A stretch of 64,000 bases of DNA. It comes from Vibrio coralliirubri (GTDB lineage: Bacteria; Pseudomonadota; Gammaproteobacteria; Enterobacterales; Vibrionaceae). The notes under the pieces are model-generated. The model was not told the origin of the DNA. It saw only the letters and a program-made list of their open reading frames with translations, and ran no database searches. This document shows, one piece after another, positions 1 to 8,649 of this stretch. How positions within the stretch are numbered: the stretch's first letter is position 1; the number at the start of each line of letters is the position of its first letter. The position numbers were made by a program, and so were the translations under genes. Location: NCBI RefSeq assembly GCF_024347375.1, contig NZ_AP025471.1, forward strand, positions 1,798,001 to 1,862,000. Reading direction: 5' to 3'.

Positions 1-948
1 AATGAAGTGCTGATCAAAGTCATGGCAGCAGGCGTTAATAATACCGACATCAACACGCGAATCGGTTGGTATGCAAAAAGTGAGGATTCAGACGATGCCA
101 GTTGGTCTGGCGAAGCGTTGAAATTCCCTCGCATCCAAGGTGCCGATGTGTGCGGTTTCATCGTAGCCGTTGGTAACGAAGTTTCGGCTGAACGTATTGG
201 CGAGCGTGTTCTGATTGAGCCTTGTTTGACCGAGGTTTATGGACAAGATCTACCACAGCCATGGTATTTCGGATCTGAATGCGATGGTGGTTTCGCTGAA
301 TACACCAAAGTGGCAGCTAAACATGCTTACGCGGTGAACAGCACCATGTCGGATGTTGAGCTAGCGTCTTTCCCATGCTCTTACTCGACCGCAGAAAACA
401 TGCTGACTCGCTCGAATGTGGCTGAGGGTGATCGCGTGCTTATCTCTGGCGCATCGGGCGGTGTGGGCTCTGCGGCTATTCAGTTAGCAAAAGCTCGCGG
501 CGCGTATGTGATTGCCATCACTAGCCCAAGCAAGAACCAACAGTTACTTGAACTTGGCGCTGATGAAGTGATTGCCCGTGATGCTGATTTGGTTAAAGCG
601 CTAGGCGAAAGCAGTGTGAATGTGGTTATCGACTTAGTCGCCGGTGACAAATGGCCTGAATTCCTTGAAGTGCTGAAACCACATGGTCGTTATGCCGTAT
701 CTGGCGCAATTGGCGGTGCTATGGTTGAGCTTGATGTCCGAACTCTGTATCTCAAAGACCTTAGCTTTTTTGGTTGCACGGTTTTAGAACCACAGGTATT
801 CCAGAATCTAGTCAACCGTATTGAGAAGCAGCAGATTGGCGCGATTGTCGCAGAGTCTTATCCGCTAGCCGATATCCATAAAGCGCAAGATGAGTTCTTA
901 AAGAAAAAACACGTTGGTAAGATCGTGTTGGAAGTGGCAGAGCGCTAG
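1..948 (+). CDS. Medium-chain dehydrogenase/reductase, zinc-type alcohol dehydrogenase or quinone oxidoreductase-like (5' partial)
   Basis: The reading frame is open to base 1, so the gene begins outside the window; the first visible codons read N-E-V-L-I-K. The sequence has the N-terminal GroES-like fold signature of the MDR family (GVNNTDIN, then GADVCGFIVAVG) and the Rossmann motif SGASGGVGSAAIQ in the middle. The four-cysteine structural zinc loop of classical alcohol dehydrogenases is not visible, so a quinone-oxidoreductase-like NAD(P)H enzyme is more likely. The substrate cannot be told. A hairpin terminator follows the stop codon, so it is probably the last gene of its unit. Confidence 0.85.
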   Translation, partial: NEVLIKVMAAGVNNTDINTRIGWYAKSEDSDDASWSGEALKFPRIQGADVCGFIVAVGNEVSAERIGERVLIEPCLTEVYGQDLPQPWYFGSECDGGFAEYTKVAAKHAYAVNSTMSDVELASFPCSYSTAENMLTRSNVAEGDRVLISGASGGVGSAAIQLAKARGAYVIAITSPSKNQQLLELGADEVIARDADLVKALGESSVNVVIDLVAGDKWPEFLEVLKPHGRYAVSGAIGGAMVELDVRTLYLKDLSFFGCTVLEPQVFQNLVNRIEKQQIGAIVAESYPLADIHKAQDEFLKKKHVGKIVLEVAER

Positions 949-980
949 TTTTAGTCAGCTTCACGGTTTAGATTTATGGA

Positions 981-1017
981 AGAGCGAGCAAGCGTTATGT
1001 GTTCGCTCTTTTTGTTT
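981..1017 (+). terminator. Rho-independent terminator after the dehydrogenase
   Basis: A 10-bp stem (981-990 with 1000-1009, one G-T pair) closes a 9-base loop and is followed by a T-rich tail TTTTGTTT. It lies 33 bases after the stop codon. Confidence 0.75.
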
Positions 1018-1184
1018 CTAGTGAATGCTGGTAGGCACAGTCTCGCAGCCCGTTGAGTAACAGATCCTATACAGTTGAGAAATTAATGATTCATTTGTCA
1101 TTGTGTGGTTTATGAATTAACTGTGCGATAATCACCGCCGTTATATATCCCGAATTGTTTGATAATCATCTAGGAGCCGTATTG

Positions 1185-2279
1185 ATGTTTAAAAGGGTAT
1201 TGCAGGCACTATTCTCACCTTTTGTTGATTCAAAAAACGAACCCTCTGCAGAGCCTGCCCAACAAGAGCAACAACAAATAGTTGCTAATGATACTGTTCA
1301 GTCTTCAATCTTTGTTCCGCCGTCGTCCGCTCAGCCATCATCATTAATCGTCGATAAGACGCTTAGCCTTCACGATGGTGAGTTCCTTGATTATTTGTTT
1401 GGAGAGTCTCGCCTTCGAACGGAGTCAGACCCATTTAGTGATTTTGTCGCTTGTCAGATCGAACGCTTGATTCGCTCTCCAAAAGCCTTGCTTAATGAAC
1501 TGCCAGTGATGCCAGCCTCTGTGACCACGTTAATGGCAGAATTACAGAGCGATGAGTTTGATGTCGATGCATTGTTAAGAGTGATTGAGCGTGAGCCGAG
1601 TATGGCTGCCGATGTAATTAAGTTGGCAAATAGCGCCTTTTACAAACGCAATGAAAAACAGGTTACCGACCTAAAAACAGCATTCCTAAATATGGGTTCT
1701 CAGGGGCTTGTTGAAGGGGTGGTGAATAGCTACATGAAGAACTTCACGCCGGGGAACAATATTTACTGGCGTCACTTCGGTGAGAAAATTTGGAATCACA
1801 GTGTTCAGACTGCGTCGTTTTCTAAGGAGTTGATGAAAGACTCTTCATCTCAAGAAGATCAAGCGGCGGCGTACTTTGTTGGGTTGATTCGCAACTTAGG
1901 CAAGATGATCATTTTCCAGATGATGGTAGAAGCCTTCAAGCATGTTGATCCTTCTGTTCCGCCTAACTCGTTAGCATTGAAGCGCCTGATGAACAGCTAC
2001 TCAATTCGCCTGACTTACACCATTGCCAAGTTCTGGGAGCTGCCAGAATCAGTGTTGACCGCAATTGGCTACCAAGAGTCGAGCCGATACGAATGCACAC
2101 CAGTTGGTCAAGCTGTGTTTGAAGCCAACTATTTGAGTGAGTTGTACTATTTACTGGAAGAACAAACGATTGAAGTCGAGCAATTTAAGCGTAGATGCAA
2201 AGATACGCTAACGTCGCCTGCGGCATACAAAGTGGCAAACCGTATCTATAAAGAGTCTGAATTGGCACTGGTGGGATAA
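1185..2279 (+). CDS. HDOD domain-containing protein
   Basis: About 364 residues. The C-terminal two thirds match the HDOD domain (HD-related output domain): LPVMPASVTTLMAELQ, then VIEREPSMAADVIKLANSAFY and VGLIRNLGKMIIFQ. The first 70 residues are low-complexity (Gln/Ser/Pro-rich) and probably a linker. HDOD proteins work in bacterial signalling, often in motility or c-di-GMP circuits; a specific role cannot be read here. The start was set at ATG 1185 because TAGGAG (1171-1176) precedes it at good spacing; the upstream TTG at 1155 has no such site. It stands alone, with terminators on both sides. Confidence 0.85.
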   Translation: MFKRVLQALFSPFVDSKNEPSAEPAQQEQQQIVANDTVQSSIFVPPSSAQPSSLIVDKTLSLHDGEFLDYLFGESRLRTESDPFSDFVACQIERLIRSPKALLNELPVMPASVTTLMAELQSDEFDVDALLRVIEREPSMAADVIKLANSAFYKRNEKQVTDLKTAFLNMGSQGLVEGVVNSYMKNFTPGNNIYWRHFGEKIWNHSVQTASFSKELMKDSSSQEDQAAAYFVGLIRNLGKMIIFQMMVEAFKHVDPSVPPNSLALKRLMNSYSIRLTYTIAKFWELPESVLTAIGYQESSRYECTPVGQAVFEANYLSELYYLLEEQTIEVEQFKRRCKDTLTSPAAYKVANRIYKESELALVG

Positions 2280-2334
2280 TAACGGCTGGCGTTGGCTAGG
2301 TTGATTCTGAAGTCGTCATAAAGCGGTATTTTCT

Positions 2335-2370
2335 AAATGGTCTTACTAAGCAGTAAGACCATTTTTGTTT
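2335..2370. terminator. Bidirectional terminator between convergent genes
   Basis: A perfect 13-bp stem (2335-2347 with 2352-2364) with loop AAGC, A-rich on one side and T-rich on the other. It sits between the HDOD gene (+) and the DUF1090 gene (-) and can serve both. Confidence 0.85.
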
Positions 2371-2380
2371 CAATTATCGA

Positions 2381-2779
2381 TTAAGGGATCTTAGCCAGTT
2401 CTTGCTTTAATTTATCGATTTTACGCAGTTCCTTTTGGATCTTACCCTCATACTTTCGAATTTTATCCGCTCTTTCATCTCTTTTTGCTTCTTCTAAGTC
2501 GGCTTGGTATTCAGCTAAATCTTGTTCATTGGATTCAATCTTGTCACGGAGATCATCCTTCAAACCTTCATTAGTGCAGTTCTCTTTCGCGGCTTTCAAC
2601 GCTTTTGTTAATCGCTCCACTTTGTACTGATTGTCGTACTGTTCCGCTTTCTTTATCTGATATTCGATCTCACAGAACTTCTTTTCACAGCCAGTTAGCG
2701 CGTCGCATTGGGTGCTTGCCATGCTGTTAAAAGAGAATGCGCAAAGAAACAGTAATGAGCCTTTTAGGTGTCGAGTCAT
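2381..2779 (-). CDS. DUF1090 family periplasmic protein (YqjC-like)
   Basis: 132 residues. The N-terminus has a Sec signal peptide (MTRHLKGSLLFLCAFSFNSMA-S), followed by a short cysteine-containing region (CDALTGCEKKFCEIE) and then a long charged helix rich in E, K and D that should form a coiled coil. This is the arrangement of the DUF1090 family, to which E. coli YqjC belongs; its function is not established. The gene is monocistronic, with a shared terminator at 2335-2370. Confidence 0.8.
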   Translation of the reverse strand: MTRHLKGSLLFLCAFSFNSMASTQCDALTGCEKKFCEIEYQIKKAEQYDNQYKVERLTKALKAAKENCTNEGLKDDLRDKIESNEQDLAEYQADLEEAKRDERADKIRKYEGKIQKELRKIDKLKQELAKIP

Positions 2780-2932
2780 GGTTTACCTTCTTATTGGGTC
2801 TATTTAGTTTGTGCTTATATTTGTTGAGTCTCACTTCGAGAGTACATTAGCACCCCATTTCTTTGCTATTGGCAGGGGAGTGTTAAAGATAAGTCGCTGT
2901 GCCTAATGACTTATTTTTGAACATGGCTAGAT

Positions 2933-4465
2933 TTACAAATGGTTAATCCACAACTGATCGAGTTCGCACCAACCGAAACCATTCACTTGCGCGCCGTGTA
3001 TCTTTTCAGAAACCTCTAAGTTGAACGCCTCTTGCTTGAGCTCAACCACAACCCCAGAGTTATTCAACCAATGCTTCAGTTCCAACAGTGCATTCATCGC
3101 TAACTCAAAGTTGGGCTGGTTTCTTATTGAAGCTAAGCCTTGTTCGATTTTTTCTAGCATCTCAGCAGGCAGCGCTAAGTCCTCAAATGGGAAGCGAGTG
3201 AAAAAGCTTAACCACGAAGTGAAGGTGTCGTTCTCATCAATAATGCTACACAACACGACGTCTTTGGTAGTTAGGTAGTTAGTTAGGTAGTTAGTTAGGT
3301 AATGTCCATATTCCACGCTGGTTTTGTGGTCGCCAGACACTGACAACTGCTCGAAAAGCGCTTGGCATTCAGAGGTGTCTTCAACGCTGAATTTACGCTC
3401 TGTTTTGATCAACGCTGGGTTTTGAATTTTGAAAAACGTTGAACCGAAATCCGGTTGGGAAGCATGGTCATCGCCACGCACGGTGGTCGTTTTCTCGGGC
3501 AGTTTCACGCACACCTGATTTTGAGCGCAGGCTTTACTCTGTGCCCATTCAGGATAGACCCACAACTCGACTCGATTGAGAATCGGCGTGCTGTGTGAAT
3601 AGGCGCTATTGCGGCTCAATCTCAACATCTTGCTTGAGAATATGTCTAATGAGAACGCGCCAGATCCAATCAGCCTATCAGTCGGTGATGAGTGATCGAA
3701 TACGGAAGCTTCAGCCCTAGCAAGTAGGCGCGGTAAATGCCAATCAGGTTGATTCAATTTCACGACAACCACATTACCTGCCGAGACAGAGACCTCATCA
3801 ATATGCTGATAACAACTACGCCATATTTTGCTTTGGCAGAGCGAGTTAAGGTTGCGCGCTATGTCTTGAGGTTCGAGTGTTCTTCCGTTATGAAACTGAA
3901 CACCATTGCGAATTTGAAAATGCCACTGTGTAGCATCTAGATTAGGCTGCCAATGATAAGCCAAATCTCCGCTGAGTTTGCCGTGCTGAACGGTGGTAAG
4001 GCGTTGGCAAACTTGCATCACTAAGAAGCGTTCGGTGCGTCTAAGTACTCGTTGAGGGTGAAGCGCTTCGAGTTCTCGGTGAAAGGGGATGTACGCGATA
4101 TTCTGCGCCGACGGATTGGTGCTGCTTAAAAAGGCTTGCAACTCAGCGCCAGCATTGCGGCCATTGAAGCTCAAGGCGCTAAACACCTGTTCTATGTTGC
4201 CTGCGTCAGCTTGGGTTTGTGCGTATCGGTAACACGCCTCAATGGGCTCAACCAGACACGTCAGTTGTGCCTTCTTGCTACGGCCTGAGCTAGCTTGCCA
4301 CTCAATCCAGCCTTGTGCTGTCATCGCTTTGAGTAAGGTCTGAACGTGACGTTCACTCACGTGCAGCAGTGTGGCCAGTTGGTTGACCTGACAATGTGAT
4401 ACTCCAGGCCCAAAAGCCTGAAATATCTTTTCATACAGTTCAAGCTTGCGCTTAAGGTTGCCCAA
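2933..4465 (-). CDS. SgrR-like transcriptional regulator with C-terminal solute-binding domain
   Basis: 510 residues. Residues about 1-110 form a winged helix (LYEKIFQAFG, QLATLLHVSERHVQTLLKAMTAQGWIEW) and the rest resembles a family-5 extracellular solute-binding protein without a signal peptide (LAYHWQPNLDATQWHFQIRNGVQFHNGR). This is the architecture of SgrR, which senses sugar-phosphate stress in enterobacteria. The start is TTG 4465, preceded by AGGAAAAG, which overlaps the end of the upstream oxidoreductase gene 10 bases away, so the two are probably translationally coupled. An in-frame YLTN repeat lies near residues 385-400. The effector is unknown. Confidence 0.82.
   Translation of the reverse strand: MGNLKRKLELYEKIFQAFGPGVSHCQVNQLATLLHVSERHVQTLLKAMTAQGWIEWQASSGRSKKAQLTCLVEPIEACYRYAQTQADAGNIEQVFSALSFNGRNAGAELQAFLSSTNPSAQNIAYIPFHRELEALHPQRVLRRTERFLVMQVCQRLTTVQHGKLSGDLAYHWQPNLDATQWHFQIRNGVQFHNGRTLEPQDIARNLNSLCQSKIWRSCYQHIDEVSVSAGNVVVVKLNQPDWHLPRLLARAEASVFDHSSPTDRLIGSGAFSLDIFSSKMLRLSRNSAYSHSTPILNRVELWVYPEWAQSKACAQNQVCVKLPEKTTTVRGDDHASQPDFGSTFFKIQNPALIKTERKFSVEDTSECQALFEQLSVSGDHKTSVEYGHYLTNYLTNYLTTKDVVLCSIIDENDTFTSWLSFFTRFPFEDLALPAEMLEKIEQGLASIRNQPNFELAMNALLELKHWLNNSGVVVELKQEAFNLEVSEKIHGAQVNGFGWCELDQLWINHL
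3266..3301. repeat. In-frame 12-bp tandem repeat inside the SgrR-like gene
   Basis: Two perfect copies of GGTAGTTAGTTA (3274-3285, 3286-3297) flanked by partial copies. On the coding strand they read YLTN-YLTN-YLT. Because the unit is 12 bases, gain or loss of copies changes protein length but not frame. Confidence 0.85.
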
Positions 4466-4475
4466 TTTTCTTTTC

Positions 4476-5486
4476 CTAACGACGAGGTTGAGTTAAGTGT
4501 TGATAGCCAGAGTCAATGAGTGCTTTTTCCATCGTGTCGAGAACTCGAGAGGTTATCTCTGAGCTTAGGATATCCGATTCAGTTTTGTCTTGAAGGACTA
4601 ACTCTGAAAAATGGTCGATTTCAAACTCGAATCCATTCCCTGTCACTCGGTAATTAATAGTCGACTTGTTGCCTTGATGTTCAATCTCAATAAAGGCCGG
4701 ATTCCACCATTTTTCGTGAATGGTGATTTTGGTTTCGGGTCCACTTAAATGTGCTGTTCGGGGAAGGTTTTGCACTGTTGATGCCGATATCTTACCGCTT
4801 ATATCACCAGAGAATGTAAAGCATGCATTGGTATCAACATTCGCTCCCTCATACAGACACGACATCTCTACCTGAGGTTTTGAAGGGTTCACACCCAGCG
4901 TTCGACACAGATCGTAGAAGAACCAAAGCCCATAGACGCCGACATCGAGCGTTGCTCCGCCTGACAAATCCGGATTGAAGATAAACAAATCGGGCTCATA
5001 GTCATGATGGTTACCAAAGCTGGCTTCGATTGAATCTATCTGAATGTTGTTATCGACCAAGAATGATTGAAGCTCACGATACGCAGGAAACACCACGGTT
5101 TTCATCGCTTCCAACAGCATCACGCCATTTTGCGTGGCGAGGGCTTTCATCTCAAGCCAGTCAGCAAGGTTGGTGAAAGCCGGCTTCTCAACCAATACAT
5201 GCTTTTTATTCTTTAGAAACAACTCAGTGAGTGGCTGGTGGTATGGGTGAACCGTAGCGATGTAAACCGCTTCAACACTTGGATCATGCGCCATCTCTTC
5301 ATAAGAACCATAAGCCTTGTCGCAACCAAACTTGTTGGCGAATGTGGCTGCGCGTGAGTGATCTCTTGCGGCAACCGCATAAAGCTCACCATGCAGACAG
5401 TGCTCTGTTACAGCGGTCGCGAATCGATTGGCGATATTGCCTAGCCCTGCGATACCCCATTTAATTTTTCGTTGCGTGTCGCTCAT
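4476..5486 (-). CDS. Gfo/Idh/MocA family NAD(P)-dependent oxidoreductase
   Basis: 336 residues. The N-terminal Rossmann fold is clear (IKWGIAGLGNIANRFATAV), followed by the family signature VEAVYIATVHPYHQP and LVEKPAF, where the EKP lysine is the conserved catalytic/cofactor residue. The C-terminal half is the alpha/beta substrate domain. The family reduces or oxidises sugars, inositols and related polyols; the substrate is not evident. It is the first gene of a two-gene unit with the SgrR-like regulator just downstream. The ATG at 5486 has a GGAGTAACTG site. Confidence 0.88.
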   Translation of the reverse strand: MSDTQRKIKWGIAGLGNIANRFATAVTEHCLHGELYAVAARDHSRAATFANKFGCDKAYGSYEEMAHDPSVEAVYIATVHPYHQPLTELFLKNKKHVLVEKPAFTNLADWLEMKALATQNGVMLLEAMKTVVFPAYRELQSFLVDNNIQIDSIEASFGNHHDYEPDLFIFNPDLSGGATLDVGVYGLWFFYDLCRTLGVNPSKPQVEMSCLYEGANVDTNACFTFSGDISGKISASTVQNLPRTAHLSGPETKITIHEKWWNPAFIEIEHQGNKSTINYRVTGNGFEFEIDHFSELVLQDKTESDILSSEITSRVLDTMEKALIDSGYQHLTQPRR

Positions 5487-5538
5487 CAGTTACTCCAAAT
5501 CGTTGTTTTGTCTCAGTGTACTCAGAGACGCCACATAC

Positions 5539-5574
5539 AAATAGAGAACAGATTTCTCAACCTGTTCTCTATTT
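5539..5574. terminator. Strong stem-loop between methyltransferase and oxidoreductase genes
   Basis: A perfect 13-bp stem (5539-5551 with 5562-5574) with a 10-base loop. It lies after the homocysteine methyltransferase stop and before the oxidoreductase start on the minus strand. The better T-tract is on the plus strand, so it may be a weak terminator or a processing/attenuation hairpin. Confidence 0.6.
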
Positions 5575-5599
5575 ATTTTATTTTAGTTGAAGCTCTTGA

Positions 5600-6499
5600 T
5601 CAGCTCTGTAGGGAGCGCTTCCAATCGGCTAGGGCTTTAATGTGTTTTGGCCCGATGCCACAACAGCCACCGATAATATTCGCGCCCAGTGCGTGCCAAC
5701 GTTTAGCGTAAGTTAAGTAACCTTGGCCATCCAGCTCACGCATTTCTTGAAACATGTCATTCGCTTCATGTTCGCTGCTGATAGGTGCAAAATTATTGGC
5801 GTAGACACCAATTTCTAAATCACTACCTAGCTCATCGATCACTTTCTTAGTATCTATAATGGCTTGATCCATCACTTCTGGCACTGAGCAGTTAAACATA
5901 ATGCCTGTCGCGTTTGATTGGCAGGCAAGTTTGATGGCGTCTGTTACGCTCTCGCCTGAACGAATATTGGCAGAATCGCCCTTGGTGTCTTCCAAACTGA
6001 ATGCGTAGTAACACGGCTTATCGGACTGCTTAAGAACCGCATGAATGGATTCGAATTCTTGCAGGCTACAGATGGTTTCCGCTATCCAAAGATCGATGTT
6101 TGGATCTTGGGCATCGTAAAGCGTTTGAATAATTGGCGCCGCTTCTTCTACCTTAAACAAATCTGGTCGGTAGCTGCCAAATGGCGGTGGAATCGCGCCT
6201 GCTACTTGTACTGTGTGAGGGGCATTGTCTGCAACTGATTTAGCCAGCTCACCAGACAGTGCGGCTAGTTCAAAGCCTCGTTGTTCGAACAGCTCTTCAC
6301 CCAAATGAAAAGGCACACACGCGTAGCTGTTGGTGATCAGGATTTCAGCACCTGCATCGACAAAGTTTTGATGCGCTTGGCTGACAAATTCGGGTGCTTC
6401 AATCAGCGCTTGAGCACTCCAAAGCGGTTGAGAAAATGGCGCGCCAATTTCTTTGAGTTCTCGGCCCATGCCGCCATCAAGTATGGTTAGTGTTTTCAT
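5600..6499 (-). CDS. mmuM: Homocysteine S-methyltransferase family protein
   Basis: About 299 residues. It shows the zinc-dependent homocysteine methyltransferase pattern: TILDGGMGREL at the N-terminus, an internal NCS motif (GIMFNCSVPEVM) and the C-terminal GGCCGIGPKHI motif, giving three zinc-ligand cysteines. Members such as MmuM transfer a methyl group from S-methylmethionine or a similar donor to homocysteine, making methionine in the cytoplasm. ATG 6499 was preferred over the in-frame TTG at 6505. The symbol is by family resemblance, and the methyl donor is not proven. Confidence 0.82.
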   Translation of the reverse strand: MKTLTILDGGMGRELKEIGAPFSQPLWSAQALIEAPEFVSQAHQNFVDAGAEILITNSYACVPFHLGEELFEQRGFELAALSGELAKSVADNAPHTVQVAGAIPPPFGSYRPDLFKVEEAAPIIQTLYDAQDPNIDLWIAETICSLQEFESIHAVLKQSDKPCYYAFSLEDTKGDSANIRSGESVTDAIKLACQSNATGIMFNCSVPEVMDQAIIDTKKVIDELGSDLEIGVYANNFAPISSEHEANDMFQEMRELDGQGYLTYAKRWHALGANIIGGCCGIGPKHIKALADWKRSLQS

Positions 6500-6712
6500 A
6501 TTCAATACTATCTAAACAATTGCTGAAGTTCTGCCGCCACCATATCAGACAACCTTGTTAGACAGAAGCCATCAAGACTCTGTGTTATCGAGAAAAGGTG
6601 TCGGACTGTTTTGGAGATAGCCAAGGCATAATTTAGATCGCTCTTTGACAATAATGTGCACCTCCACACGAATCAATATCTATACGCATGAGTGGCATAC
6701 CAGAGGAAGTAA

Positions 6713-6991
6713 TCAATCCATTGGGAACTTTTGTTTCTGGTGGAGTACGCGCATAATTCGGATAACGTCGCCTTCTATCCAATAGGAGACGATCATTGAA
6801 ATCTCAGGAATTATAAGTAATCGTCCACGAATGCCGTCTCTCTGTACACCCATTAGAGGCTGCTCAAGCAAGTTTTCTACTTTTGTTTCAATGAGGTTGT
6901 CAGCGTTCTCTGCCGCATCAGGGTTGAAGTCATAGATAAACTCAAAGATCCTTTCACGATCATTGAGTGATTCTTCTTCCCATAAAATCAT
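6713..6991 (-). CDS. Type II toxin, RelE/ParE family
   Basis: 92 residues with the compact RelE/ParE fold pattern: ILWEEESLNDRERIFEFIYDFNP, then PLMGVQRDGIRGRLLIIPEISMIVSYWIEGDVIRIMRVLHQKQKFP. Family members either cleave ribosome-bound mRNA (RelE) or poison gyrase (ParE); the sequence alone does not decide. The start codon overlaps the stop of the antitoxin gene by 4 bases (ATGA), the usual translational coupling of these pairs. Confidence 0.88.
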   Translation of the reverse strand: MILWEEESLNDRERIFEFIYDFNPDAAENADNLIETKVENLLEQPLMGVQRDGIRGRLLIIPEISMIVSYWIEGDVIRIMRVLHQKQKFPMD

Positions 6992-7272
6992 TGCTTACCT
7001 CGATTACGGATTCTGGCTTTGCGTTCTTCCATTCGAAATTTAGCAGTTTGGTGTTCAACGAAAACGGATTCTCCTGAGTCAAACTTCTCAAATGCTAGGT
7101 TTACTTGTTCAGTTAGCCATGCATCGTGAGATAATGTCTGTCTTTGTTGCTCAGCGAGTTGCTCAGTAAGCTCACGGCAAGCACCACTCAGTGTACGACC
7201 TTGGCTCTCAGCCATCTGTTGAGCTAGGCGTTTTGTTTCTTCATCAATACGAAATTGAATTCTAGTGTCCAT
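6988..7272 (-). CDS. Type II antitoxin, RelB/DinJ ribbon-helix-helix family
   Basis: 94 residues. The N-terminus is a ribbon-helix-helix DNA-binding domain (MDTRIQFRIDEETKRLAQQMAESQGRTLS split over a strand and two helices) and the C-terminus is a charged toxin-binding tail. The start is ATG 7272, preceded by AAGGA at 7 bases; a longer in-frame extension to 7311 lacks a ribosome site. It is the first gene of the pair and probably represses its own promoter, as is usual for the family. Confidence 0.87.
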   Translation of the reverse strand: MDTRIQFRIDEETKRLAQQMAESQGRTLSGACRELTEQLAEQQRQTLSHDAWLTEQVNLAFEKFDSGESVFVEHQTAKFRMEERKARIRNRGKQ

Positions 7273-7456
7273 GATGCATTCCTTTATTAGTGTGTGTACA
7301 AATGTTAGCACTCACCTTTGAGATGGGCAACTGACAAGCTACTATGGCACCAATAACTAAATTTGGGCGCTATTTCCATCCTGCATAGCGACATATCTCG
7401 TAAAATATTTCAGAACGTTAAACACTAAGTCACCACAATCTGTAGAGGAAAGTGCA

Positions 7457-8158
7457 TTGAAGTTAACGAATAAACTCGTACGTTACCCGCACATTGATGT
7501 TGATCGTGCGTTTGAAAAAGAAGCTGAATTATTGCAGCAAATTCAGGCGGGTGAGATTGGACAAGCCTTAATGCTGTGGCAAGCAAAAACGCCGACACTC
7601 GTTTTGCCCGCAGGTAAAAAGTGGCCAGTGACGGTGGAATCTAGAAAGCAACTCGCGGCGCAAGGTTGGCAACTCACCTCACGTAAAACAGGTGGTGCTC
7701 CCGTTCCCCAGCTACCGGGGATCATTAACCTATCGCACATTTACCATTGGCCTCGTGATGAAGCCTACAACATCCAAAAAGCGTATCTACATCTGTGCAA
7801 TGTCTTAACCCTGTTTTTTAAAGAATTTGGTATTGATGTGGATGTACATGCCACCCCCGGTTCTTATTGTGATGGTGATTACAACCTCAATATCAATAAA
7901 CAAAAAATAGTGGGCACTGCTCAGCGTGTTTTGCTTAAACAAGGGGGCGGCCAAATCGTACTTTCGCAAGCCTGTATCTTGTTAGATGTCGACTTAGAAA
8001 ACATCGTTGCGCCCGTGAATTTTTATAATCAAGTTTGTGGAAATCCAACCGTGGTGGATGCGCAGGTTCATACTCCGTTGTCCGCACATCTGACAACCCT
8101 TCCCAACGTAGACTCACTCTTTCAGCAGTTAAGCCAAGCTTTCATCAAGTATGCGTAA
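7457..8158 (+). CDS. Lipoate-protein ligase family (BPL/LPL domain) protein
   Basis: 233 residues. It has the lipoyl/biotin ligase fold motifs: a substrate loop RKTGGAPVPQLPGIINLS (equivalent to the RRxGGG region), and DYNLNINKQKIVGTAQR with the conserved lysine of the family, then GGGQIVLSQACILLDVD. It probably acts on lipoate or octanoate transfer, but lacks clear identity with LplA or LipB, so the exact substrate is open. The start is an uncommon TTG at 7457 with GAGGA 7 bases upstream; the nearby GTG is out of frame and stops at once. Confidence 0.78.
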   Translation: MKLTNKLVRYPHIDVDRAFEKEAELLQQIQAGEIGQALMLWQAKTPTLVLPAGKKWPVTVESRKQLAAQGWQLTSRKTGGAPVPQLPGIINLSHIYHWPRDEAYNIQKAYLHLCNVLTLFFKEFGIDVDVHATPGSYCDGDYNLNINKQKIVGTAQRVLLKQGGGQIVLSQACILLDVDLENIVAPVNFYNQVCGNPTVVDAQVHTPLSAHLTTLPNVDSLFQQLSQAFIKYA

Positions 8159-8214
8159 TGCCAACCTTTCGCTAACGCACAGCTCGCTCTTGTTTAGGAA
8201 GACCAATTTCTCGT

Positions 8215-8616
8215 TTATCCCTTATCTTTATAGATCGCCGGCTTGATGTCCAATAGAGGTGTGTTGTTCAAGCAATCTAAGCCTCTCACGGTTACGGTGC
8301 CATTCCCGATTTTTTCAATCGGTAGCACGGCGGCACCGATTGGGTTTGGTCTGTGCGGTGAACGCAGTGCAAAGGTGCCTTTGGTCGGCGTCTCTTCATC
8401 CCAGCTTTGTATAAACTCGTCTCGTTTTGCGCCTTCTAACCAATACAAGATCAAGATGTGGTCGCCACGGTTTAGTCCTAGCAAACCTTGCTGGTAAACG
8501 TCATCTAAGATGATTTCACAGATCGGGCCGTTGTCCGGTTGGATGTTATTCGGACACTCCGACACTGAGTGATACGGCGTATCAATTCGGCCAATAAATT
8601 TCAGTTCTTCAGACAT
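8215..8616 (-). CDS. TsaA-like (TrmO N-terminal) domain methyltransferase
   Basis: 133 residues, all of it a TsaA/YaeB-like beta-barrel domain: FIGRIDTPYH, GDHILILYWLEGAKRDE, FALRSPHRPNPIGAAVLPIEKI and LLDIKPAIYKD. E. coli TrmO, which N6-methylates t6A37 in tRNA using SAM, is about 100 residues longer, so this is a single-domain relative and its substrate may differ. The RSPHRPNPIG block is the SAM-site signature. AGGAGCTAAAC precedes the ATG. It may be transcribed with nothing else; the transporter upstream is 34 bases away on the same strand. Confidence 0.85.
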   Translation of the reverse strand: MSEELKFIGRIDTPYHSVSECPNNIQPDNGPICEIILDDVYQQGLLGLNRGDHILILYWLEGAKRDEFIQSWDEETPTKGTFALRSPHRPNPIGAAVLPIEKIGNGTVTVRGLDCLNNTPLLDIKPAIYKDKG

Positions 8617-8649
8617 GTTTAGCTCCTATTTATCTCTTTATTAATCTCT

